Shown in pieces: positions 11,721-22,364 of a stretch of DNA of 64,000 bases. The notes beneath the pieces are model-generated. The model saw only the letters and a list, made by a program, of their open reading frames with translations, did not search any database and was not told the origin of the DNA. A program made the translations under genes and the position numbers. Position 1 is the stretch's first letter. Each line of letters starts with the position of its first letter. Origin of the DNA: Gamarada debralockiae (lineage: Eukaryota; Ascomycota; Leotiomycetes; Helotiales; Hyphodiscaceae); NCBI GenBank assembly GCA_002803225.1, contig NXFV01000050.1, positions 1 through 64,000 on the forward strand, read 5' to 3'.

Positions 11721-12480
11721 TTATGACTCAGATGTCACGTTCCAACAGCCCGGTCTCGACACATACGAATGTTCATACATATTGATCCTGTTCCCGTACT
11801 CATCAAACTCCCCAAGCTCACTTATATACCCGTACGTGCCCGAAATAACATCCCAAAGCCTCCATCTCCGGCTTCGAAGAATTGAACCCGCAACACACAA
11901 CACTACAAGCCCGAGGCAAACACCGGCCATAACTCCGATCTTCGTCGCAAAGGGCCACTTGTTGAATGTGTTGCCGATCGGGTTGGAGCTTCCACTTGAA
12001 GTTGTACCTCCAGTTGTGGCTGCATTGTTTGATCCAGGTCTGCCAGGCGTGGGAGTCGCCGTTGCGATTCCGATTTGAGAGACTATGTTAGCGAGCAGGG
12101 AACTAGGAATGACTTGATTGGCAGGCTCGCAAAGGCCGCCATTCTTGCCAATAGTTGGATTGACTCCCAATTCACCAGGGTTACAGCAGAAATAGCCAGA
12201 GAGGAGGTTTAGGAACATTGTTTGGTTGTCGAAGGCGCAACGAGGAAAGTTCACCACTGCTTCACTGCAGTCGGTGCCTGTTGTAGCATGTTAGGAGGGG
12301 ACTTTTGTTCGCGAGGACATAGACAATCAACGCACTGGTAGGACAGCTGTAATTCTGGAACTGGCTAGGACCCCAGACGCAGATATTGCCGCTGAGCAAT
12401 ATGTTGGATTGACATTGGTGGTTGAGCATGCTACTGAGTTGGCTGGGCATGTATCTGTTGCGGAGGTCGAGAGCCCCAGG
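11721..12480 (-). CDS. Cys-rich extracellular domain with single membrane segment, unknown
   Basis: The last exon is 12277-11721. The preceding exon ends at 12336 (donor GTGCGT), giving NYSCPTS joined to TDCSEAVVNFPRCAFDN. The product has a Cys-rich ectodomain (MLNHQCQSNIL, GNICVWG, SGYFCCNPGELG), a Ser/Thr/Gly linker and one hydrophobic helix (KIGVMAGVCLGLVVLCVAGS). A cytoplasmic tail with a basic RSRRWR start follows. This is the usual layout of fungal cell-surface sensor or wall-associated proteins. I do not recognise the ectodomain. The 5' end is unresolved: an upstream exon near 12700-12780 with YCFWKNSGCG before a GTGAGT donor is a candidate, so the start given is only approximate. Confidence 0.55.
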
Positions 12481-15092
12481 GGCCAACCACCTTGATATGG
12501 AGAGGAGCGAGGAGCGAGATATTGAATTGCTGGCTTGGCGAGAGAGCGAGCTGTTGCAATAGGTGCGAAGAAATATACGAAATGGCGAATAAACGTGAGA
12601 AAAACATAGTGAAGGAATTAGAAATGTATAATGTAGAACTGAAAATGACGCAGAAGATCCCGCGCTGGTGCTAAGTCTTATACAGATACACGATGCACTC
12701 ACTCCCGCATCCAGAGTTCTTCCAAAAGCAGTAAGAGGAAAACTGGGACGTTAGGCTCCGATGAACCCGAAAGGCTGTGTGAGACAAGCCAAATATTCAT
12801 TTTTGAGTAGGGCTGCGATTTGAATTCTGCAAAAATATCGTGGCGTCAAGAATGTGGAGCGGCTGAGTTTTTCCAGCCGTGATCTCGCTTGCGTGAGGGT
12901 GTGACGTCTCCGACCGGAAGCTACGATAATTCTGCGTTGTCTCCAGTGATACGGAGGTACATAGCAGCTAACTTCTCAGCCCCTCTCCTTTCGGTTCTAC
13001 CGGAGCTTTCCGACCGTTTTTGAGTTGGGGTCACTTCTCTCAGCAGCGTCACGCCGTTAATCTCTCTCGTCGCACACCCCTCTTTTCCGCGCAATTCCCC
13101 AACGTAGTGGTTTCCCTTTTCCGAGATTTATCCCCGATTCAACTCTCCCCAATGGCAACTTTCCCTGCGTTTTGATAACAATCAAAAGGTATTTAAACAG
13201 AGAAATTCTCAGTAGCGGGGCGGGAGTAGAGAGAACGCAAGTGGGGAGAACTGCGAGTAGGAAAATAGCGGCGGGGAATTAAATGCTGATTGATTTGAAT
13301 AGGAGAACTGAACAAATATTCTCTTAGCGACGCAGTTGTCCCCAGGATATCTCGGCCAGTCTTCGAGTTGAGGGGAACTTTCCACCTCTACGTTTATCTC
13401 ATGCCCTTCAGCAAAAGACGAAAAAGACGGACGACTGTGTGGCAACTCGTGCTCTCTCATGCAGTTGCAAAGTTGGGGTTCATAAATCAGCGTATGTGTT
13501 ATTCCCTCCCGCAGCAGGTCCGTGGGTTTCTTCGAACAATTCCTGAATAGTGATAGCAGGATCATACACCACTCTAGGAAGAGGATTTAAGCAGCGTATG
13601 GTTGGCTGCGTTCAAAGTCAACGGCCCCGGAGCACGCCGTAGAAGCTTGGTCCATTGTACTAAGGCAGCCGCAATTGAAATTCGTCCACGTCTCAGGACC
13701 ACCAAAATTTCCCAAACCTCTATGAACGCGCGAATTTATAACTAAACCAAAACTTATCAAAAACACTCTCAAGTCAAAAGCAGTACAAGAATAGAAGCAT
13801 ATCTATCTTTTGCCAGATTTTTAAAGTTCTGGAATTGTTAGTTGCATTTTAAAATCAATTGTTTTTGAGACCCTTTTTCATAGGGTCTCGCTTAAATTTC
13901 GAAGCTGGACGATTTTCAATTGCGGTGGCTTTCGTATGCAAAGCAGAAAGCGAGTCCGAGTGCAGGAATCCAGGGCCTCATATGTATCGTGAATAAGGAA
14001 GTTATTCGAATATATCGGGAGGTCTGGGACATGAGGACCGAACATTCGACAACGAGTAACGATGAAGCAGGAGATGGGGCAACTGACAATAAAGAAGACA
14101 GATTTATGGGGAGCGACGAGGAAAGCCTTACTTACCTAGTGGCGGGGAAGTGAGGAACGATCCGATTCGTGGCAGTGTCCGGATGCTTCCATTCAACCAA
14201 TCAACGTTGCACATAATCCAATATCGCTTAGAGTCATGCCCACAGCCACAGAGCTGAAACCATTCTACTTTTTCCACAAGCTCCTTTAGCGTATGATTGG
14301 TACGATAAGCATTGCCATTCAAAATATGCCCATCCAGAACCTAGTTTACTATATTTTGTGCAACCTTTACTATGCACCTCGCTCGATTTGGCCAAGAAAT
14401 CCTTGTAACTGTTTGTCTTCGCACCGTTGTCCACGAGCGTTGAACGCCACATTTCATTAAAGATCTCTCAACACGGTTAGCAGTATAGGTCTCAAGCACT
14501 GTCTCAATTGCCGCCTAATTTTCTATAACCTATTTAAACGCCACGAACTTATTCACTTTCTCTTTCAGCGCTATTTTCTATGAGGAATTCTTCTGTCGTT
14601 TAACGCCTACACATGTACAATCAAGCAACGTCACGAAACGTTGCTCTGAGCTTGGCTTCTGTGGAGCACATCCAGCTCGGGAGGAAAAATCTCTTACAGC
14701 TCACACTCTTGCATTCCCAGTTGAATTTCTCAGTCAAAGAACTCCATTCCCATTTTTCAGAGCCGATTCGACAGAAGCACAACTGTTAGCTGTCCAATTC
14801 TTCAACGAGGGCAATCGAGGTCAATTACTCTGGCCAGATAATATTCATAACGGCTGGCCTGCCTGGTCTTCAGAGCGTCCCAAGTAACTGCTTTCCCTAC
14901 CTACCATATATTTATCGCTGCCTACTAACAAACACGAGGATCCTAAGACTAGTTGCACACATACTGTCTCTCCAAGCCTTTTATAAATATCAAAAACGGT
15001 GCAAAGACAAGAAAAAACAACCGACAGAAGCTTTGGTTCCCATGGAATCCGTATGCTGCTTGTCATGGTTTCCGGTGTGTCAACTGATTTGA
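12481..15092. other. Long intergenic region without a convincing gene
   Basis: It possibly holds the 5' exons of the Cys-rich surface gene (12480-12800). From 12800 to 15090 only short frames occur. A minus-strand stretch around 14150-14660 reads as a patchy frame with TAG/TAA stops (for example VETYTANRVERSLMKCG-like), which suggests an old degraded gene I cannot name. Confidence 0.35.
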
Positions 15093-16986
15093 ATGCAGGG
15101 TACCACATCTATGCGGGAACTGAGTCCCGAGTCCCGAATACTCGTTGGTCCATCACCTCCCAAAGGAACACGGAGACGGCCTGCGAAAACCTTCAGCTCT
15201 ACAACTAGCAACTCTGCCTCCAATGGAGATACTTCAACCATGACGACCGACAACGGATCGCAACCAGAGTATGGTATCGTCTCACTCAAACCTTCGGACC
15301 TTTTTTAATATTTACTAGTACGCATATACTGGCCTCATATATCGAGCATGTAGAGTCTCTTGACCCGACAGACGACGAAAAGCCTCTTCGCGGCTTTACA
15401 CAGAAGTGGCTTTCGAGATCAACCTCCGAATGGCCCACCTCTGCCGACCCGCGAGTTCTTACCTTCATGCACATCTATCAATTCTATGATCCTGACAACC
15501 AAGGGGACCAGAAAGAACTTGCACTCATCAATTGCCTGAGACGTGACACCGAGATCGAAGAAACACCACAGCATCAACAATACACTATGCTAAAAGAACG
15601 CGTCCTGGGCCGAGTCCGTTTCCTTGCCAGTGAAATGCTCATGAATAAGTTTTTGGCTTATGAAAATGGGAAGATTCAGATGGTCAAAGCATTCAGACAG
15701 GTTTGGAAGAACAGAAAGGATTATTGGGACAAGAAAGGGAAGAATAACACTGTCCATAGCACAGCGACTCCCAAGGAAAGCGACAGCTACGACACCCTTA
15801 AGCTATATGATGATGACGAGGACGACTGTGTTCCAACTGCACTCAAAAAGAAATCAAAATCAAAAGCCAAAAAGCCAATAAATCCATCAAAGGTATTGAA
15901 GTCTACTGATGCTGTTATATCCATCACTGACGTAGCTAGAGCACGACCGTCAAGACTCCGCAGCGCAGAAAGGCTGATGATTTATCCACCTTAAATGACT
16001 ATTTTCCAAGTTACAACAGCCCTTACGCACACAAACGCGCCAGGATCGAAACATCTAACGTTGTGCCGCCTGAAAATGATGTTCGTCGTTCAACAGAGAT
16101 CGGTAGCGAACAAATGGTTACCGCTGAGGAGAGAACACATGGGGATACAACAGACGCAGAAACCGCAGAGCATATCAGGTTTGCCGAGGTTGATTTTCCC
16201 AATCTTAACACGAAACGCATAAAGCTTACAGTGCTATAGCGAGTATTGAGGTCACCCACTGTGACCGAAAGACTTTCCACCTCACAACCGACAGCTACTG
16301 CTCTTCGTTCATTAAGTCGCCCTTCGAGCATAACGCGGGACCAGCCAATGACTCCCACAAGCCCAGCTGACATGGCCGAGCCTATCACTTCGGAAGATCA
16401 AGCCACATCGCCGCCATCGCTACCAGCGAAATCCTCCAACATAACCTCAACTCGCTCAACTTCTGGCATGCCCAGAATTGTCACACCAAAGGTTCGACCT
16501 TCAGCTTTGACATCCCTAGGAAATACGTCTCCTAAGGCGATTGCTATACCTGCACTTCCTACACATTTCCCATCTCTGGCAGGGTCTCCTCGACATGGCA
16601 ATCCCGAAATATCCCTCACACTGCAAAACAGCAATAGAACATGGGACTTAGATAACAAGGTCCATGCTTCTTATCTTCGAGTCTTGGACCTGTCGGCATT
16701 CTTTGCATTCTTCTCCCATCGCTCTGGCATCCCTCTCGCTGAACTTGATTGTTTGACTTTCAAGCTCATATTTGGGGACCACCCTCAACAGATTGAAGTA
16801 ATAAATAAGGCTAGAGGGGAAGAGGAGTGGGTGAATCTAAAGGCGAAAATTAGGAAGTTCTTCAAATTTGTAAGGAATGGAAAACCTAAAGAAACAGAGT
16901 TTGACATTTGGGTTGAGATCGGGGATAAGAAGGAGGCGATATATGAAGAAGACGACTTAGATGACGACGATTTGGGTGGGTTTTGA
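15093..16986 (+). CDS. Uncharacterised fungal protein, one in-frame TAG
   Basis: Exon 1 is 15093-15268 and exon 2 is 15319 to about 15931. After a probable 41-nt intron the frame resumes at about 15973 and runs to 16986, broken only by one TAG at 16237-16239. The total is about 600 codons. The middle part (GFTQKWLSRST, IYQFYDP, MLKERVLGRVRFLASEML) looks like a folded domain. A basic/acidic low-complexity region follows (DDDEDDC, KKKSKSKAKK), then a Ser/Pro-rich linker. The C-terminal domain is compact (YLRVLDLSAFFAFFSHRSGI, then DCLTFKLIFGD and FDIWVEIGD) and ends in an acidic tail. I know similar C-terminal regions from fungal hypothetical proteins but no function. The TAG may be a real nonsense mutation (CAG to TAG), a sequencing error, or lie in a missed intron. 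Confidence 0.5.
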
Positions 16987-17052
16987 TTCCTTTAATCTGT
17001 TTTGAAAGGAAAAACTATAGGGATAGATTTCCTTTTTAAGACGGTTCTTTTT

Positions 17053-18282
17053 CTATATTACCCAGGGAAATATCTCATCGTATCCATCTTCGCCTTCGAC
17101 TGGAAATGGTGGAGGATCAAGTACAGGTTGATTCCCACCAAACCTGGTCCAGCTAAGCAACTCAGTTGTGAGCTGGTACTCCTCCTCTCTTAGAATCTTG
17201 GCCCAATGGAAAAGCTTCACCGTGTCAGGGTTCCAGTCAGCGGAAACGGTAGAGGCACAGTGAAACGCGATGTAGCTGCATTCCAGTCGACGAGTAAGGC
17301 GCCTGGAATGAATACGCGTTGAATGTCTCCAAGATGACGATCTTTAAAGTTTTCCGAAGAAAGACGCATTGCGGCGATTAATAGATCAATCCTTGCATTA
17401 GGAATCGAGGATTCGACATCCGTTCCATGAAATTAAGAATGATTCCAGTCTGTCATACAAGTCTTATACTGCTTGTTAGCATCCACTTTTGACGATCTCT
17501 TCCTCTTTTTAGAACTAGCTATATCGTCCTCGTACAGAACGAATACATTCTCATGCCAAATAATCTTATGTGAAATTCTTTGTGCATGCATATACTAGAG
17601 GGTTTCGAGGAGCTGCCTCATTATCGGATTGAAGGTAGGCAGTGATTGCAAGACTCCATCAACTGGGGGTGGAAAGAGGGTCATAAACACTTGCTCCTGT
17701 GCAAGACTATAGCTTGTCCTCCCATGCTCATCTGCTTCGAAAGTTTCGTTTTCGTTAACCCGGGAAGGGATGTTGTCGAAGGACAGATGAATTGGCGAGG
17801 TCCATTCTTTCAAGATAACCGCGTCTATGACGTAGGCTTCGCTGACAGTGGAGATAAATCGGCCGCGGATGTAAACCTAAAACTTAGCTACAATTGATAA
17901 CCTTGTTTCAGCTGATATACCTTTTGCGTCTCTTCCCGTCGAAGGGACTCTTATTCAATCGTTCATGCTTGCTAAGCCCCGCATGTATCACAGTCTCCGT
18001 CGATACCGCTGTCGACGAAGCTCAGCACTTCCTACGAAGAAGGTATTGGCACATCCATGAATAAGGGAGTCTTCTTGATTGCTGACAGCATCTGAATAAT
18101 TTACGAGAGAGATATGTGCCGCGGCTCAAGATGGGAGACCATTTGCGTTCGGCATCCCGCTCCGTAAATTTTCGACATAACCAATAATTATATATGTGAC
18201 TGTGGTATTGACTCAGAATAGCAAGGGGAGCCCGTTGCCGAAAAAATTCGAGGCAATTGATCTCATCATGGGTGTAGGTCAT
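17053..18282 (-). pseudogene. RIP-mutated kinase-like pseudogene
   Basis: Reading minus-strand frames through stops gives a long coherent protein: ISLVNYSDAVSNQED, then VPSTGRDAKGISAETRLSIV, stop, VYIRGRFISTVSEAYVIDAV, and later MRQLLETL, stop, YMHAQRISHKIIWHENVFVL. It finishes with WAKILREEEYQL and FPVEGEDGYDEIFPWVI. The QLLETL-x-YMH...ISH...EN segment looks like the alphaE-helix and catalytic-loop region of protein kinases, with HRD degraded or lost. In-frame stops at 17877-17879 (TAG), 17595-17597 (TAG) and 17433-17435 (TAA), plus TGA codons further 5' and a frameshift near 17240, make it non-functional. The 5' part near 18150-18282 (MTYTHDEINCLEFFRQRA) lies in another frame. It converges on the uncharacterised gene 15093-16986. 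Confidence 0.55.
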
Positions 18283-19618
18283 ATCCTCAAGTTCCTATCC
18301 AGATGCCGGGTCAAGGGCGTAGTGTTTCCAACTACGAAACTGCGGTCTAACGAGATCAGTTGTTAGACCGGCACAAGTGTATTTATTGAGACATTGTGGT
18401 GGTTTCATAGAACTGCGAATGCGCTTCGATAAATCGTATCTGGGTTGGAGCAGATCGTTGGCTTCGTACACTCGTAAATACGGTTCTATGATTGACTACA
18501 CAAACCCATGATGTATTAAACATGATGGAAGTTTGTGAGTATGAAGAGGTTAAGTTGAAAGTTTAATAGCATCTTGGGGGTAAGCTCTAGTCATCACCTA
18601 TTATTCATTGTTTCGTCAGTCGCTGTTTGCAGAGTAAAACCCAATTTTTGAACATGACCGAGTTTGTACTTTGAACAAAGAATTATGCATTCAAGCATTC
18701 AGCAAATTAATAAACTATATTAGACAAGTTCTCCTTCCTTTTTCGAGATGATTGTGTATGCATCAATGATAGGAGACTTCGCACGTGACGCCAACAAAGC
18801 CTTTTCCAAAGATACGGAGCTTCAAAAGGACAAAACGGCCGCCGTTCGTCAAGTTGGGCGGACTCTACTTGAGCCATAGTCTTGAACTTAAGAACACCAA
18901 TGAGGCATGAATGGTAACGGAGAGGTCATCGTCGACAGTATAGTTGACTAACTTGCCAACTTAACCTCACGAATATCCGCTAGCATAGAATAAAATACGC
19001 TTACGCGGATATGGTACTGTCGGTCAACATCCGCTGATAGTACTCTCTTTCATCTCTTCCGCTCACTAGAAAAAGCTTACCCAATTCAAAATCGGAATCT
19101 TGACATAAGTTATTCTATTTCTGTCATACCCCACAAGATTATTCATGAAGGGGTGCCTCCTATTTGTGAAGAGGAAAACTTATAGTTGGCTAACACACAG
19201 TTCCCTTGTACAAGAATCACAACTACACTAAATAACAGCCCTAATGAATTACAACGATACCGAATCAGACTACCTTTAGCCTTTTAGCAAGTCTGTAAAA
19301 CATATAAAAATCATCCTTTTGTGCAACTTATTAACCGAAATACTTAATTAGCACAACGGTAAGGCAATACTGTAATAAAATTCAATGCAACAAGAATAAT
19401 TTACCTTAGGTATTTCATATACTTCTACGTAACAAACAAAAGCGGACAAATAAACAATAACAGATTTTCAAAATGCCTCGAAGAGTGCGAGTATGGGTTT
19501 GTTGCTATAAGGTTACTCTCTAATTTCCATCCGCAATTGAGAACAAAGGAAGTTAATACAACCATCTTTATAGTGTGCAACAGGCCAAACTAAATTCAAT
19601 GCACTTGCCTGCTAGTAC

Positions 19619-19862
19619 TGTGAGGAAACTGACAGCAGGTCCTCAAATGATCACGTGACACACGTGCTTACAAGGTTCTTACAATTATAAGGACTCTCAT
19701 GTGATGCTTATCACCTGACCTAGCAACTATATATATACTCGCTGAGCTTTTGAGCCCTTCTCTTCTTCTTTACTTTCCACTGTAGCTTATATTTTCGTTA
19801 TCTCGACTTGTTAGCTAGAAAATAGAGGTTGTCCCCCCTAGACTTTGGCCAGTATCGTGACA
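19619..19862 (+). repeat. LTR-like segment (possible solo or 5' LTR)
   Basis: A 244-bp block starts TGTGAG and ends GTGACA (TG...CA, short inverted ends). It contains a TATATATATA box followed by a pyrimidine-rich CTTCTCTTCTTCTTTACTTT stretch, as in fungal LTR promoters. The DNA to its right has TAG-rich frames of RIP type. No second copy was found in the window, so this remains tentative. Confidence 0.35.
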
Positions 19863-21123
19863 CCTAAAATAGCTCCGAACTAACATATAGAGTTAGTAAT
19901 GTGTACTTGAAAGTAGTAATAGATTATATTTAAGACTTTTTTATATACCGCTATCAAATGTTTGTAGGTATAGTCATAGACCCTACAATTTAAGGAACAG
20001 GATAAGAGTCAGGCTCTTAAAAAAGGCCGGCGGTATAGGCGATAGCCTTTACTAGCGTGATAGATCACTTTTATAGTTCTCTAAATTAAGTTTTTGCTAT
20101 AGAAATCAGCCTCGATCAGCATCCTACATGTTATTAGCGACGAAATTTCTGTTCCTGAATTAGGACAATGCACTCACAATTCGAATATTAGAAGGCTGCT
20201 AGCCTCTTTTAGTGGGCTTACCAACGCTAAGGCGACTTTTGCGGATCTTCACTACCTTAACAACCCTGCGTTATCGTATCAGCAACCATAGCATGAGGTA
20301 GAGCAGTAGACTGACTATATACGAGTTTCTCCTATCTATTTTCTAAGGGACTTTTCTTGAACCTCCCTTTCCTTCCCTTCCTCGCTTTCCTCTACGATTA
20401 TGAGTTTCTGATATTCTGTCATTAATCGAATAGCTCTTAAGACTGCATTGAAGTGGTACTGCCGCTTTCCTTAGTTATTCATCTGAGCCATCGTAATTAA
20501 CAACAAAAGTCATCAGCTCGCCTTCTTCAAGCGATGAGGGTAAACCGAGACTTATTATCAGCACTACTCAAAATGATTCTCAGTAGTATCTTGCAACACA
20601 TCAGCGTTCTCTATGAGTCAGTCACGGTTTAGAGGACAAGTTTTACTGCGTGAGGAGGGTTGAAGGGTGGAGGCTTCGAAGGCTCTCGAAGGTGGATAGT
20701 GAAGTCGAGCGGCGAAGAAGCGGTGTTATTGATCTCTGGGTGTCTAGAGCCTGGCACCAAAGTTTAATAAGTCCCTTTATTGTTTGATGACTCTCAGCCT
20801 AGTATTAATTTGCACCGATAATGCTGCGTTTCGATGCGGTTTTGGGTAGAGTATTCGGGAATAGAATAAGAGGTAGGGTAATCTCTCGATGATATTCATA
20901 GGGGTTCTCGATCTGATTGAGATATTAGTAGTTGCTTTGTAGATTGTTTGGCAGGTATGCTTATAGGGCCTTCAACGTAGTCTGTGAAAAGCGCTTCAGC
21001 ATCCCTGGGAGATTATGCATTGAACTTGGTCCTCATCTAGGAGCAGATAATCGCAATGCGAAATATAGTCATCGTTTGTTTTGGCACTCTGAAATGAGTC
21101 TCACCTGTAGTGCCATTAACCTC

Positions 21124-21239
21124 GAGGGTCCACGCCCTTCTCGAGCAGCTGCTTGACGACAGCATCGTGGCCATTATTAGCAAAGCAACGGCGTAGAGAG
21201 AGAGATCGCCTTCCTCCCACGACTCATCTATAGAGCCAA
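21124..21239 (-). pseudogene. Ankyrin-repeat fragment
   Basis: A minus-strand frame reads NNGHDAVVKQLLEKGVDP, which matches the consensus second half of an ankyrin repeat (NGHEAVVKLLLEKGAD). A stop follows shortly and no neighbouring repeats are intact. It is a small relic of an ankyrin protein gene. Confidence 0.45.
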
Positions 21240-22364
21240 GTTAAGATGAGAAGAGGAGCTATGGCGATGGTTGCGACGACGCTGAGTTGGATGAGGAAGG
21301 AAGGAGGCCAATTTCTGCCAAGCAGAAATGGCCGTCCTTGTCTCATGCTGGTCTGGCGCAGAAGCAACCTCAGCACGATATTCGGCATACAAGTAGCTCT
21401 AGCCGCCAACCTCAGACACCCCTGGGGGCAGTATGCCGAGGCTCAATTGCGCTCGCTTGGCCTTTCTGCATCGGATACAGAGACGCCTGACTGACTGCTT
21501 CCGGCATCTCTACTACCCCTCCCCCGCCGGCCCGGGGGGAGGAGGGGGGTGTCAATCTAATATCAGGGGTGTGGCCTCAGATCAAAATACCGTGATCGGG
21601 TGATATTCAGGACAGGCTAATGGTCAGATTACCTCAATATGACCATAATCCTTCGATATCCCACAATTACGAGGTCATAGACCAATAAGCGGCTGCAATT
21701 TGTTGACTAAGACACAATCCTCATCCATTACAGTAGATTGAACCGGGGGGGGAGAGGGTAGTATTCCTTTGCAGCGGTGATCCAGGTCGACAAGAATACT
21801 GTTTCAAAGGCGATACGGAAGTATTAGCCCTGTTATTTATAGATGTGATTACCGGCAAGATAGGGCTACGAATAACCGTCGGTTATTGTAGACCGAGTTT
21901 GCGAGGTAAAAGAGGATTAACCGACGGTGAAGGCGACAAACTATCAATCCATATACATTCCTTTTGGCCCGGCTTTCATAGTCTATTATTTATTCATTAA
22001 TTGCCATCCTCGTATTCCCCCGCATTACGCTTCTCAGCACACTTTCCATTAATCGCATCCGCTTTCACGATTTCGCTTGGTCGAGGCTCCATAGAAAATC
22101 CTTTAATTAAATCGCCTAGGATTTTAACTGAAAGTTTCCTCTACACTAAGTCAACACGACTGCCATCTTTGCGCCAGACTGAGATTATTTTGGATTTGCA
22201 TTACTGTTAGGAGGATCGCGTGCTTGATTCTCGCTCACTGTCTCGAACTTCTACGTAACCGTTGTTACATTCATTGTGAACTGGATTTCGGGGTTTGAAT
22301 ATAAAGTACCAAGTGGCCTGCCCATTCATTCACCTCTGACAGAAACGAAGAATTGAATACAGCC

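Larger units (their letters stand above)
18283..22364. other. 4-kb AT-rich, repeat-like region
   Basis: There is no intact gene. It contains an LTR-like block (19619-19862), a following stretch with TAG-riddled frames (19900-20330) and an ankyrin-like fragment (21124-21239). A GC-rich near-palindrome lies around 21515-21550 (CCTCCCCC...GGGGGAGG). The rest is AT-rich with stops in all frames, as expected for RIP-affected DNA. Confidence 0.45.
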
